A stretch of DNA of 64,000 nucleotides from Thermoanaerobacterium aotearoense (GTDB taxonomy: Bacteria > Bacillota > Thermoanaerobacteria > Thermoanaerobacterales > Thermoanaerobacteraceae), in the NCBI RefSeq assembly GCF_009905255.1, contig NZ_CP047602.1, positions 992,001 to 1,056,000 on the forward strand. Reading direction: 5' to 3'. This document shows, piece after piece, positions 1-9,373 of this stretch. The notes beneath the pieces were generated by a model. It ran no database searches and was not told where the DNA came from. It saw only the letters and a program-made list of their open reading frames with translations. Both the position numbers and the translations under genes were made by a program. Position 1 is the first letter of the stretch; every line of letters starts with the position of its first letter.

Positions 1-1
1 C

Positions 2-694
2 GAAAGCACAGTATTACAGCATGGCATGTACGAGTATCTTGAAAAAATAGAATTCAACAATAAAGAGGTTCTAGTAGGGAATTTAAGCAGCTATAAGCAG
101 TTGGAGGTAAATCTTAAATATAAATTTTACCATATACCGTATTCTGAAATCAGATCTTCTATTAAATATATAAAGTATGTAGCAATTGCTCAGACAAAAG
201 CAAAGGGCTTTGGTGATGATGCAGGCATAAGGTATTATGGTAAAGTAAAGAATTTTGAAATATTAAAGAGAAGCGAGATTAAGGAGATACCAAAGGATTC
301 GGATGAACTATATGTCAGATTTACGGTTGATAAATGGGAAAAATTAGATAAAAAGATTGACTTGGCAGGATATAGGGTGCGTCGCCGCTTTTATACGAAT
401 CTATTCCTTTTAAAAAATGCGAAAATTGTTTCAGATCTTTTGTTAAAGACGAAAGACGATTATAGATTGTATCTTGAGCTTAAAAGACTGGATAAAATAA
501 AAGTTGAACTAAATAAAGATGATGTAGACGATGATACAGCAATAAAAGGGATAGTATTCAAGAATCTTTACATTTGGTTAGTTGGTGATTCTTACCGTGT
601 TTACAAAAATTCGATTTTATTAGATAATATAAATGTAGATGATTTCAGAAAAAGACCTAATGTTGCGATAAAAAGAATTAAGAAATACATTTGA
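2..694 (+). CDS. Hypothetical protein, 5' end outside window
   Basis: The reading frame is open to the left edge, so the true start lies upstream; an internal ATG at 26 has no convincing ribosome site. About 231 codons are visible, rich in Lys, Asp and Tyr. The stretch with FYHIP, IKYI and RYYGKV, followed by YVRFTV and WEKL, recalls the C-terminal part of large DUF2357-like proteins associated with restriction or nuclease systems. That resemblance is from memory and weak. No signal peptide or membrane segment is visible. Confidence 0.6.
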   Translation, partial: ESTVLQHGMYEYLEKIEFNNKEVLVGNLSSYKQLEVNLKYKFYHIPYSEIRSSIKYIKYVAIAQTKAKGFGDDAGIRYYGKVKNFEILKRSEIKEIPKDSDELYVRFTVDKWEKLDKKIDLAGYRVRRRFYTNLFLLKNAKIVSDLLLKTKDDYRLYLELKRLDKIKVELNKDDVDDDTAIKGIVFKNLYIWLVGDSYRVYKNSILLDNINVDDFRKRPNVAIKRIKKYI

Positions 695-816
695 TGCTGT
701 GTAATATTGATGTAGGAGGCAGAAAAATGTTAAACCTGTTTACTATATAAGCTCAAATAAAGCATCATATGTGAAATTGTTTTTCTTATGATATAATCAA
801 AATAGGTGATGTAGAT

Positions 817-1377
817 ATGAGTAAAATAATAAAAAATAATTATACGGAAGTGGATTATGAAAACTGGCCAGAAGATGAAAGAGTTGAATTGATTGATGGA
901 CAGATATATGTGATGGCTCCGCCATCAAGGGTACATCAAGAAGTTTCAATGCAATTGTCAGTTTTAATATATAATTATATTGCTTCAAAGGGTGGAAGAT
1001 GCAAAGTTTATTCTGCACCGTTTGACGTCCGACTAAAAGACAAAAATAATAAAATAAGCAGAGTACAACCTGATATATCTATTGTATGTGATGAGAAAAA
1101 GCTAAATGATAAAGGGTGTGATGGTGCGCCTGATATGATAATAGAGGTAGCCTCACCATCTTCTTTGTCAAGAGATTATGTTGTAAAAGTGAATTTATAT
1201 CAAAACTCAGGTGTAAAAGAATACTGGATTGTGAATCCATATAAAAAAAGCATTATAGTTTTTAGAATGAACCAAAATGATGAATATAATGAGGTAGATC
1301 AATACAGCTTTGACGATACTATTAAAGTTGGCATATTTGAAGATTTAAAGATAGATTTTAAAAACATATCGATGTAA
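817..1377 (+). CDS. Uma2 family (DUF820) putative endonuclease-fold protein
   Basis: 186 residues, the usual size of the Uma2 family (restriction-endonuclease-like PD-(D/E)XK fold). Family hallmarks are visible in order: an N-terminal YENWPEDERVELIDG, then APPSRVHQ, VQPDISIVCD, the conserved PDMIIEVASPSS and a C-terminal KEYWIVNP. The Asp of QPDI and the Glu of IIEV are the expected metal-binding residues. The biological role of Uma2 proteins is unknown; they often occur as scattered, mobile single genes. It sits alone between a hypothetical gene and a sensor-kinase gene. Confidence 0.85.
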   Translation: MSKIIKNNYTEVDYENWPEDERVELIDGQIYVMAPPSRVHQEVSMQLSVLIYNYIASKGGRCKVYSAPFDVRLKDKNNKISRVQPDISIVCDEKKLNDKGCDGAPDMIIEVASPSSLSRDYVVKVNLYQNSGVKEYWIVNPYKKSIIVFRMNQNDEYNEVDQYSFDDTIKVGIFEDLKIDFKNISM

Positions 1378-1408
1378 AAATCAATTAGACATAATTGGAG
1401 ATGAAATT

Positions 1409-3103
1409 ATGTTAAACCTGCTTATTCTGTTGGCTGAAAGATTCAGCATGATAGGACTTCTGGCTTTTATCTTGTCAAAAGCAAACTTCTTTAAAAAGGT
1501 TATAAGCAATAATGTAAGTTATAAAGACCTATCTATACTGATAGCCATATTCAGCTTGATTGGCATCATAGGAACGTATGCAGGTATTCCTATAAATGGT
1601 GCTATTGCCAATTCAAGAGTCGTAGGACCTATGATAGCAGGCCTTTTAGGTGGACCTTTTATTGGGCTTATTGTGGGATTCATAGCTGGGTTTCACAGAT
1701 TTTTAATAGGTGGATTTACAGCTTTAGCTTGTGGAATATCGACAACAGCGGAAGGACTTATAGGCGGCATCATAAAGAAATACTACAAAAATACTGTCGA
1801 TTGGAAAGTAGCATTTTTAGCAGGCATAATCGGTGAGACACTGCAGATGATACTGATCCTTGCCATATCGAGGCCTTTTGCCAGTGCATTATCACTTGTA
1901 AAAGTGATTGGCGTACCTATGATATTGGTTAATTCAACTGGGATTGCCGTGTTTATGCTGATCATCAAATCAGTATTTGATGAGATTGACACGATACAGT
2001 CAAAGCAAGCCAAGATAATCCTTGATATTACGTCTAAGACAATACCATATATTAGAAACGGATTAAATATTGAGACAGCGAAAATTGTTTCTGAGATCAT
2101 ATATGAGGCGATTGATGCAGATGCTGTCGTCATAACCGATATGAAGACGATTTTGGCCTCTGTAGGATTAGATGGGGCGGATGAAAAATGGCATATATTT
2201 AAAAAGTCTGAAGTTAACGCATTCAGGTTTAAAAAAGTTTATGTAGAAAACAGCAAAAAAGGCCTGTGCCTTTTATCGTCTGTGACAGCACCGCTTTACT
2301 GTTACGATGAATTAGTAGGTACGCTCAAGATTTTTCGCAAGAATAAGTTTGTAAACAGCACAGATATAGAAGTTGCAAAAGGACTAAGCAATTTAATTTC
2401 GAACCAGCTTGAAATCGCTGATGCAGAAAATCAGAAAAGGATTGCCGATGAGATGAAGTTTAATGCACTGCAGGCGCAGATAAATCCTCATTTTCTCTTT
2501 AATGCGCTGAATACTGTCATTTCATTTATACAGTACAATCCTGATGGTGCCAGCAAACTTCTTATAACATTAAGCGAATATTTGAGAAACAATCTAAGAC
2601 ATGCTGGGAAATGGATAACCGTAGGCAAGGAAATCGAAAATATTGACGCCTACTTGTATATAGAAAAAGCACGCTTTGGCGAAAAGATAAATGTGATCAA
2701 GGATATTGACAGTGATATTTTAAATATGTACATTCCTGCTTTGTTGATACAGCCTATTGTGGAAAATGCTGTGAAACACGGCATTCTGCCGAAAGATAAT
2801 GGCGGCACTATAATAATAAGGGCCAAAAACAATAAAGATTTTATCAGGTTTTCGGTGGAAGACGACGGAGAGGGAATGGATAACCAGATGCGCTTGAAGA
2901 TCTTAAACGGTGAGTCAGAAAACAATGCAGGTATAGGTCTTCACAATGTGTATGAAAGGGTTAAAAGCATATATAAAAGTGCTTTTTTTAAGATAGATAG
3001 CAAAAAAGGATACGGTACAAAAGTTTCGTTTGATTTTCCGAAATTTTACGAAGAAAGGAAGGAGGAAGTTTTTGGTGGTCTTAAAGTCTCTAATAGTAGA
3101 TGA
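1409..3103 (+). CDS. LytS/BtsS-type sensor histidine kinase
   Basis: 564 residues. An N-terminal block of about six hydrophobic segments (residues 1-190) has the 5TM-LYT receptor character, including NSRVVGPMIAGLLGGP. A GAF-like region follows (about 200-340), then a HisKA_5TM dimerisation/phosphoacceptor segment INPHFLFNALN with His361, then an HATPase with N-box VENAVKHGI and G-box DDGEGM. It is a membrane sensor that phosphorylates the LytTR regulator immediately downstream. Proximity to a CstA transporter matches E. coli BtsSR-BtsT and YpdAB, where the signal is external pyruvate; that ligand assignment is inference. RBS GGAGATG lies 5' of the ATG. Confidence 0.9.
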   Translation: MLNLLILLAERFSMIGLLAFILSKANFFKKVISNNVSYKDLSILIAIFSLIGIIGTYAGIPINGAIANSRVVGPMIAGLLGGPFIGLIVGFIAGFHRFLIGGFTALACGISTTAEGLIGGIIKKYYKNTVDWKVAFLAGIIGETLQMILILAISRPFASALSLVKVIGVPMILVNSTGIAVFMLIIKSVFDEIDTIQSKQAKIILDITSKTIPYIRNGLNIETAKIVSEIIYEAIDADAVVITDMKTILASVGLDGADEKWHIFKKSEVNAFRFKKVYVENSKKGLCLLSSVTAPLYCYDELVGTLKIFRKNKFVNSTDIEVAKGLSNLISNQLEIADAENQKRIADEMKFNALQAQINPHFLFNALNTVISFIQYNPDGASKLLITLSEYLRNNLRHAGKWITVGKEIENIDAYLYIEKARFGEKINVIKDIDSDILNMYIPALLIQPIVENAVKHGILPKDNGGTIIIRAKNNKDFIRFSVEDDGEGMDNQMRLKILNGESENNAGIGLHNVYERVKSIYKSAFFKIDSKKGYGTKVSFDFPKFYEERKEEVFGGLKVSNSR

Positions 3104-3842
3104 TGAAATTCCTGCAATAGAAGGATTAAAGCGTCTTTTAGAAGATTATAAAAATACTTTAGAAGTCGCAGGGACAGCTACAAATGGCACAGAGGCATTT
3201 GAAAAGATCATAAGTTTAAAGCCAGATGTAGTTTTTTTAGATATAGACATACCAAAGATAAATGGCATCAATGTTGCAAGCAACATATCATCGCTTGAAA
3301 AAGTACCATTGGTCATATTTGTCACAGCGTACGATAGCTATGCAATAGATGCATTTGAGATTGGTGCTGTTGACTATCTTTTAAAACCTATAAATCCATG
3401 TAGATTAAGTAAGACAATCAATAAAATAGCTGGAATGATAGATAAACCGGATCAGTGGGAAAGCTATATAGACGACGAGGCGAAGTTCTTTGAAAAGCAG
3501 TTTAATAAGTTGCCTGTAGAGAAGTTTGGCAGGATCAGGCTTATAGATTTTGACGAAATCGTGTATGCGGAGGCGATGGAAGGTAAGGTGATGGTCAAGA
3601 CAAAAAACGACATCTTTGAATACAACGATACTATGAAGAATTTAGAGAGCCGACTTAAAGAGCCATTATTCTTAAGGGTGCAGAAAAGCTTCATAGTCAA
3701 TTTGAATAACGTTGTAGAGATACTGCCATGGTTTAAAGGGACTTATTGGCTTACAATGAATGACGATAAAAAGACTAAAATATCCGTCAGCAAAAACAAG
3801 ATAAAAGAACTTAAAACGATATTAGGTCTTAGCAGAAATTAG
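3075..3842 (+). CDS. LytTR-type response regulator
   Basis: Start chosen at GTG 3075, placed 9 bases after AGGAGG (3060-3065); the resulting 255 residues begin right at the receiver domain. Receiver motifs: acidic DDE at 9-11, phosphoacceptor Asp56 in FLDIDIP, conserved VTAYDSYA and Lys in YLLKP. The C-terminal LytTR DNA-binding domain (about 150-255) contains LFLRVQKSFIVNL. The gene overlaps the kinase 3' end by 29 bases, indicating translational coupling. It probably activates the following cstA-like gene. Confidence 0.88.
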   Translation: MVLKSLIVDDEIPAIEGLKRLLEDYKNTLEVAGTATNGTEAFEKIISLKPDVVFLDIDIPKINGINVASNISSLEKVPLVIFVTAYDSYAIDAFEIGAVDYLLKPINPCRLSKTINKIAGMIDKPDQWESYIDDEAKFFEKQFNKLPVEKFGRIRLIDFDEIVYAEAMEGKVMVKTKNDIFEYNDTMKNLESRLKEPLFLRVQKSFIVNLNNVVEILPWFKGTYWLTMNDDKKTKISVSKNKIKELKTILGLSRN

Positions 3843-3862
3843 AAATGTAAACATTTCTTTTT
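3841..3862 (+). terminator. Short terminator hairpin after the regulator gene
   Basis: AGAAATG pairs with CATTTCT around a TAAA loop, followed by five T residues. It begins within the stop codon of the response regulator gene and separates it from the cstA-like gene, which therefore likely has its own promoter in 3863-3965. Confidence 0.6.
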
Positions 3863-3980
3863 GATAACGTATATTTCTTTTTAACCCTTTATCGTTTACT
3901 TTCATGGCATAATCGATGAATTTTATTCACCTTTATTTTATACTCCTTATAGAATCAAAAATATAAGGAGGTCTTAATTT

Positions 3981-5777
3981 ATGAGCGCAATAGTATTAGT
4001 TGTTGCTGCTGCATGTATATTTGCATTGGCATACCGTTTTTATGGCGCATTTATAGCATCAAAAGTTTTAATGCTGGATGAAACAAGAAAAACACCTGCA
4101 TACGCATTGGAAAATGGTTATGACTACGTGCCGACAAATAAGTGGGTACTTTTTGGTCACCATTTTGCAGCTATAGCGGGAGCAGGTCCATTGGTAGGTC
4201 CGGTTCTTGCTGCACAGTTTGGATACTTGCCAGGCACACTTTGGATATTGATAGGTGCGGTTTTAGCAGGTGCAGTGCATGATATAGTTATCTTGTTTGC
4301 ATCTGTGCGGCATGAGGGCAAATCCCTGGCAGAGATTGCAAGAGCAGAAGTAGGAAAATTTTCAGGTTTCGCTGCAACGATGGCTGTGATATTCATTTTG
4401 CTTATTACCGTCGCAGGACTTGCAATCGTTGTCGTGAATTCTCTATTCAATAGTTCTTGGGGTACTTTTACTGTAGGTGCTACGATACCTATCGCGCTGT
4501 TTATGGCCATCTACATGAGATGGATAAGACCTAATAAAGTATCTGAAGCCACTATAATCGGTGTGGCACTAATGATTATATCAGTTGTATCTGGCCCTGC
4601 TATTCAACATTCAGCATTAGCACCATATCTGACATTTAATCAACACCAGATGACGATTATTATAGCTGTCTACGGACTTGTAGCTGCAGTTTTGCCAGTA
4701 TGGCTGCTTTTGACACCGAGGGATTATTTAAGCACTTATATGAAGATAGGCGTTATATCTTTATTGGCAATCGGCGTAATATTTGTTAATCCTATGATAA
4801 GGATGCCTTTGACTACAAAATTTATACATGGCGGTGGTCCTATAATACCCGGTAAAGTATGGCCGTATGTATTTATAACTATAGCATGTGGAGCACTATC
4901 AGGATTCCATTCTCTTATAGCTACAGGTACAACGCCTAAGATGATTAAAAGCGAAAAAGACATTTTGCCTATAGGATATGGCGCGATGCTTGTAGAAGGG
5001 TTTGTATCTATAATGGCGCTTATTGCTGCTACAAGCTTGCATCCTGGTGATTATTTTGCCATAAATGTACCGCCACAGGTATTTGCACATCTTGGAATGA
5101 ATACTGTTGATCTTTCAGCGCTTTCAAAAGCTGTTGGAGAGACTTTGGCAGGAAGGACTGGCGGTGCAGTTACTTTAGGCGTAGGTATGTCGTATATATT
5201 TTCATCTATTCCAGGCTTTAAAGAATTGATGTCATATTTGTATCATTTTTCAATACTATTTGAGGCCTTGTTTATACTGACGACTGTCGATGCAGGCACA
5301 AGAATTGGAAGGTATGTCTTGCAAGAAGCTGGCGGATATATATACAAGCCATTGAAAAATAAGAATTGGTGGCCAGGTATCATAATCACAAGCGTTGTAT
5401 TTACATCTGCGTGGGGCTATCTGGTGTACAATGGCAGTATATCTACAATATGGCCTTTATTTGGTACATCAAATCAGCTTTTGGCATCAATTGCATTAGC
5501 AATCGGTACGACAATGCTTTTAAAAAGAGGAAAGGCAAAGTACATTGCCATAACAGCAGTGCCTTTTGCATTTATGATAGTTACAACAGTTACAGCGGCG
5601 TATTTGAATATCGTGACGAATTATCTGCCATCAGGCAATACAGTTTTAATAGTTTTCTCAATAATAATTTTACTGTTAGCTGTGGCTATAAGCATCGATT
5701 GTGTGACGAAGTGGATCAAGATATACAGGGAAATGCATTCACAAGATATAGCTGCAAATTTAGAAACATCCAATTAA
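3981..5777 (+). CDS. cstA: CstA-family carbon starvation transporter
   Basis: 598 residues with about 16 hydrophobic segments. Family landmarks: an N-terminal RFYGAFIASKVL, the HHFAAIAGAGPLVGPVLAAQFGYLPG block, the HDIVILFASVRHEGKS loop and the C-terminal GTSNQLLASIAL. Family members are H+-coupled peptide or pyruvate transporters (CstA, BtsT, YjiY) in the cytoplasmic membrane. It is about 100 residues shorter than E. coli CstA at the C terminus, as is common in Firmicutes. RBS AAGGAGG sits 9 bases before the ATG. Linkage to the LytS/LytTR pair suggests induction by an external metabolite such as pyruvate. Confidence 0.92.
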   Translation: MSAIVLVVAAACIFALAYRFYGAFIASKVLMLDETRKTPAYALENGYDYVPTNKWVLFGHHFAAIAGAGPLVGPVLAAQFGYLPGTLWILIGAVLAGAVHDIVILFASVRHEGKSLAEIARAEVGKFSGFAATMAVIFILLITVAGLAIVVVNSLFNSSWGTFTVGATIPIALFMAIYMRWIRPNKVSEATIIGVALMIISVVSGPAIQHSALAPYLTFNQHQMTIIIAVYGLVAAVLPVWLLLTPRDYLSTYMKIGVISLLAIGVIFVNPMIRMPLTTKFIHGGGPIIPGKVWPYVFITIACGALSGFHSLIATGTTPKMIKSEKDILPIGYGAMLVEGFVSIMALIAATSLHPGDYFAINVPPQVFAHLGMNTVDLSALSKAVGETLAGRTGGAVTLGVGMSYIFSSIPGFKELMSYLYHFSILFEALFILTTVDAGTRIGRYVLQEAGGYIYKPLKNKNWWPGIIITSVVFTSAWGYLVYNGSISTIWPLFGTSNQLLASIALAIGTTMLLKRGKAKYIAITAVPFAFMIVTTVTAAYLNIVTNYLPSGNTVLIVFSIIILLLAVAISIDCVTKWIKIYREMHSQDIAANLETSN

Positions 5778-5787
5778 AAGCAATAAA

Positions 5788-5811
5788 AAGGACAGGTGAA
5801 GGCCTGTCCTT
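5788..5811. terminator. Bidirectional terminator
   Basis: AAGGACAGG pairs perfectly with CCTGTCCTT around a six-base loop. It lies between the convergent cstA-like gene and the ferritin-like gene and can serve both. Confidence 0.75.
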
Positions 5812-5816
5812 ATGTA

Positions 5817-6305
5817 TTAATATTCTTCTTTTCTTACACCAAATTCAGCGGATTCAACCCATTCATAAGAGTGGTTCAATAATGCTATTATGTCTTCGAT
5901 TATCTCATAATGTTCTTCTTCTTGCTTTATAAGGTATTTGAAGATTTCACTTTCTTCTACATCATTGCTGCCATTTAAAAGCCTTTTATATAGATCTATG
6001 CTTTCCTTTTCTTTATCTAAAATCAGCCTGTATCCTTCAATCTGTCCCGGTATGTCTTTTATATTGGTTTTAAAATTTTTTGCGCTAAAAAATATGTTTT
6101 TAGCCTTTTTCAAATTCCTATCATCTTTTAATTCAAATGTAATTTCATTCATTTTATTTTTTAGTATTTCTGCATGTGTCATTTCATCTTTTGCCATCTC
6201 TTTAAATACGTTGTAAAGTTCGTTGTCTTTATTTAATTCAGCTTGTTCATTATAGTAATTTACACCATCAAGTTCCATTTTGATTGCATACTCTAAAGGA
6301 TTCAT
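5817..6305 (-). CDS. Ferritin-like (rubrerythrin-fold) protein
   Basis: 162 residues, all helical, with two ExxH-type diiron motifs: EMTHAEIL near residue 41 and EEEHYEII near residue 130, plus Glu residues in the first and third helices. This is the pattern of the ferritin-like/rubrerythrin superfamily. There is no C-terminal rubredoxin domain (no CxxC pairs). It probably acts in iron storage or peroxide reduction in the cytoplasm. The gene is convergent with the cstA-like gene and stands alone. Confidence 0.8.
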   Translation of the reverse strand: MNPLEYAIKMELDGVNYYNEQAELNKDNELYNVFKEMAKDEMTHAEILKNKMNEITFELKDDRNLKKAKNIFFSAKNFKTNIKDIPGQIEGYRLILDKEKESIDLYKRLLNGSNDVEESEIFKYLIKQEEEHYEIIEDIIALLNHSYEWVESAEFGVRKEEY

Positions 6306-6471
6306 ATAATCATCTCCATTATCAATAAATAATAATTTTCTTTTAATAACATTATAACATTATTTGCTAATTAATTAAATAGGGAAATGGAAATATTTCT
6401 TTATAAATTCTTTATAATTTGATTTTATAATACAAACAACAAATAAAAAGATGGAAGAAAGGGAGTATATT

Positions 6472-7170
6472 ATGGAATATATACTTGAAACGAAAAATTT
6501 AAAAAAGTCTTATGGTAAACACTTAGTTGTAGATGACATTTCATTAAAAGTTCCTAGAGGATCTATATATGGGCTTCTTGGACCTAATGGCGCCGGTAAA
6601 TCTACTACATTAAAGATGTTAACTGGCCTATTGCATCCAACATCAGGTGAAATATTTGTGTTTGGAGAGAGGTGGCGAAGAGAACATCTTGATAGAATTG
6701 GTGCACTTATTGAGTCGCCTGCTCTATATGGGAATTTGACGGCGTATGAAAATCTTTTGGTTCATGCAAGATTGATTGGAATTGCTGATGAGAGGATTAA
6801 AGAAGTTTTAGAAATTGTAGATTTAAATGGTACAGGTAAAAAACTAGTATCGCAATTTTCTACAGGCATGAAACAGAGATTAGGGATTGCAATTGCTTTA
6901 TTAGGAAATCCAGATTTGTTAATACTTGATGAGCCATCCAATGGTTTAGATCCTATAGGTATACAGAATCTTCGAGAATTAATAAAGTCTTTTCACGAAA
7001 TGGGGATTACGGTAATATTATCAAGCCATATTTTAACAGAAGTTTCAAAGCTTGTTGATACAATATGTATTATAAGTAACGGCAAACTTAAATACCAAGG
7101 AACAATAGATGAAAAGCAAGACGTTGAACAGTTATTTTTCACTGTAGTGAGAGGTGAAAAAAATGATTAA
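6472..7170 (+). CDS. Lantibiotic-immunity-type ABC transporter ATPase
   Basis: Start chosen at ATG 6472, after GAAAGGGAG; 232 residues. Walker A GPNGAGKST, Q-loop region with TLKMLTGLLHPTSGE, signature FSTGMKQRLG, Walker B LLILDEPSNGLDP and an H-loop SSHIL are all intact. Sequence style is that of BcrA/LanF ATPases (bacitracin and lantibiotic export). Two permease genes of about 250 residues follow with tiny or overlapping junctions, giving the LanF-LanE-LanG architecture. The role is probably removal of a membrane-active peptide from the cell envelope. Confidence 0.88.
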   Translation: MEYILETKNLKKSYGKHLVVDDISLKVPRGSIYGLLGPNGAGKSTTLKMLTGLLHPTSGEIFVFGERWRREHLDRIGALIESPALYGNLTAYENLLVHARLIGIADERIKEVLEIVDLNGTGKKLVSQFSTGMKQRLGIAIALLGNPDLLILDEPSNGLDPIGIQNLRELIKSFHEMGITVILSSHILTEVSKLVDTICIISNGKLKYQGTIDEKQDVEQLFFTVVRGEKND

Positions 7171-7921
7171 TATTTTAAAATCAGAGAATTTAAAGTACAG
7201 AAGGACTTTTATGAGAAAACTTATTATATTTGCGCCGTTATTTTTTGTGCTGTATGCACTGCCACAGAAGATATTTATGCCTGCAAATTATCTTATGCCA
7301 TGGCAGCTTCTTATTGATTTGGTGTACAATTGGTGTCCAGTAATTTTTATACCGATTGGCTTGGCACTTTATGCATCGCTGGTAGCTTTGCATGAGAAAA
7401 AATCTGGCGAATATCGAAGTATAAAAAGCCGAAATGTTCCTCTACACAAAATATGGATAGGTAAAATATTGATAATGGCCTTTTATACATTTTTGTCAAC
7501 ATTGGTTTTGATTATTGCTATTATTATAACAGGATCAATAACGGCAGGTGGAGATATTCCTTGGGGTAAAATAATTGCAGGAGGATTTTTTACATGGGTT
7601 ACATCGCTTGCTCTTATTCCTTTGGAATTATGGTTGGCGACTTTGAAAGGAACATTTTATAGCATTGTGTTAGGGTTTGTAGGACTTATTATCGGTGTGA
7701 TTGGAGCTTCGAAATCATATTGGATTTATATTCCATGGAGCTGGCCAATAAGGCTTATGTGCCCAATAATAGGTGTTCATCCTAACGGTACATTATTACA
7801 GATTAATGACTCTTTAAGGGATCCATCGGCAATTCCGATAGGCGTTATTGTATCAGTTTTAGCGTTTTTGATATTCTCAATTTTTACTATGATTTGGTTT
7901 CAAAGGAGAGATTTAAATTGA
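7163..7921 (+). CDS. Lantibiotic immunity ABC permease, MutE/EpiE type
   Basis: Start at ATG 7163 behind GAGAGGTG, overlapping the ATPase gene by 8 bases; 252 residues. Six membrane segments are predictable. The N-terminal LKSENLKYRRTF and the conserved WIYIPWSWPIRLMCP near the C terminus are typical of the MutE/EpiE permease family. It forms the membrane channel with the next gene product. The stop codon overlaps the next start (TGATG-like junction), implying coupled translation. Confidence 0.8.
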   Translation: MINILKSENLKYRRTFMRKLIIFAPLFFVLYALPQKIFMPANYLMPWQLLIDLVYNWCPVIFIPIGLALYASLVALHEKKSGEYRSIKSRNVPLHKIWIGKILIMAFYTFLSTLVLIIAIIITGSITAGGDIPWGKIIAGGFFTWVTSLALIPLELWLATLKGTFYSIVLGFVGLIIGVIGASKSYWIYIPWSWPIRLMCPIIGVHPNGTLLQINDSLRDPSAIPIGVIVSVLAFLIFSIFTMIWFQRRDLN

Positions 7922-8685
7922 TGAAGATATTGTATTCTGAAATAATAAAGACGAAGCGTACACCTTTAAGATATATTACATTTTTGCTTCCGGTATTGTT
8001 TTCATCTGCATTCCTATGGTACTCATCAGTAAGATCTTTATCTGTTTTTTATATACATCAAGACTTTTTTGAAATCTGGACAGCATTGTTTGTTCCAGTT
8101 ATGGCTGGCTTATTATTTGGTTTGGCTGCAAATCAGGAGGAGAATGCTGGAGGTTTTATAAACATGTTTTGCAATAATTTTGAAAGGAGCAATTTATACA
8201 TTGGCAAATTCATATTTATAGCATTATCAATGCAGATAAGTATGATAATTTCAATATTTATTTTTGGAATTGGGTTTGACTTAATATTACGCGGGAATTT
8301 TCCGTGGGTCATCTATATAGCGTCTTTTATTTTAGAATCAATCGGCGCATTATCATTATTGTCTATGTATATGTGGATTAGTTTTGCATGGGGATTGGGA
8401 GCATCAATTGGATTTGGGGGTTTTGGCATGTTAGTTGCTGCGCTTATGTCTACAAACTTAGGCAATAGTATATGGATGTATATTCCATGGGCATGGCCTG
8501 TGAGGTTATCAGAACTTCCTGGTGCATATCTTCTTTTTACATATCAGCCTAAAATAATATCGTCGGGAGAATTGATTAATCAAATAGTAAGTGGAGTCAT
8601 ATTTGCTTCATTGTTTTTTATATTTATGATTGTTGGTGGTATAATATGGTTTAAAAGATGGGAAGGCAGGAAAATGTATGAGTAA
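7921..8685 (+). CDS. Lantibiotic immunity ABC permease, MutG/EpiG type
   Basis: Start at ATG 7921, sharing its A with the preceding stop; 254 residues. It is a paralogue of the previous gene, with the matching WMYIPWAWPVRLSELPGA motif and six hydrophobic segments. Together with the ATPase and MutE-like subunit it should form one exporter. It overlaps the response regulator gene by 8 bases, so exporter and regulators appear to be one operon. Confidence 0.8.
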   Translation: MKILYSEIIKTKRTPLRYITFLLPVLFSSAFLWYSSVRSLSVFYIHQDFFEIWTALFVPVMAGLLFGLAANQEENAGGFINMFCNNFERSNLYIGKFIFIALSMQISMIISIFIFGIGFDLILRGNFPWVIYIASFILESIGALSLLSMYMWISFAWGLGASIGFGGFGMLVAALMSTNLGNSIWMYIPWAWPVRLSELPGAYLLFTYQPKIISSGELINQIVSGVIFASLFFIFMIVGGIIWFKRWEGRKMYE

Positions 8686-9373
8686 AATATTAATTATTGA
8701 TGACGAGAAAGAGATAGCCGATTTGTTAAAAGATTCGCTTGAAAGAAAGGGCAATACTGTTCTGACAGCCTATAATGGCAAGGAAGGAATTGAAAAAGCT
8801 AAAGATATGCCGGATCTTATAGTGCTTGATATAATGATGCCTGATATTGATGGGTATGAAGTTTGCAGCAAGATAATGGATACTGTAATTTGTCCCATCG
8901 TATTTTTAAGTGCAAAACAAAGCGAAATGGACAGGATAAAGGGATTTGCCTTAGGTGGTGATGATTATGTTGTAAAACCATTTAGCTTAAAGGAATTGTT
9001 AGCAAGGATAGATGCACATTTGCGAAGGGAAAAGCGAGCAATTTTATTAAATGAAGAAGGAAAAAGGGCTTTATTAAATTTTAAAAACATTTCAATAGAT
9101 TTAAAATCGCGTGAAGTGATGGTGAAGGGGGCTCCTATTGAGCTTACTAAAAAAGAATTTGATGTTTTAGAGCTTTTGTCGCTTCATCCCGGTCAAGTAT
9201 TTTCAAAAGAACAGATCTATGAAAAAGTATGGGGTTTTGATGCAGAAGGCGACACTACTACAGTTACAGAGCATATTAAAAATATAAGAGCAAAAATTGA
9301 GAACTTTGACCCTGATACAGAATATATTAAGACAGTGTGGGGAATAGGTTATAAATGGGAGAAGGTTTTATGA
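8678..9373 (+). CDS. OmpR-family response regulator
   Basis: 231 residues: receiver domain (1-115) with DDE at 8-10, phosphoacceptor Asp51 in VLDIMMP and VKPFSLKEL, then a winged-helix DNA-binding domain (about 130-230) with ELTKKEFDVLELL and the recognition region TTVTEHIKNIRAKI. The cognate kinase overlaps its end. It is likely the autoregulator of the upstream exporter genes in response to the peptide the exporter removes. Confidence 0.92.
   Translation: MSKILIIDDEKEIADLLKDSLERKGNTVLTAYNGKEGIEKAKDMPDLIVLDIMMPDIDGYEVCSKIMDTVICPIVFLSAKQSEMDRIKGFALGGDDYVVKPFSLKELLARIDAHLRREKRAILLNEEGKRALLNFKNISIDLKSREVMVKGAPIELTKKEFDVLELLSLHPGQVFSKEQIYEKVWGFDAEGDTTTVTEHIKNIRAKIENFDPDTEYIKTVWGIGYKWEKVL

Noticed and set aside
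1783-2133. Reverse-strand open frames opposite the sensor kinase and many other genes
   Set aside because: They lack ribosome sites and family features and mirror the codon pattern of the real genes.
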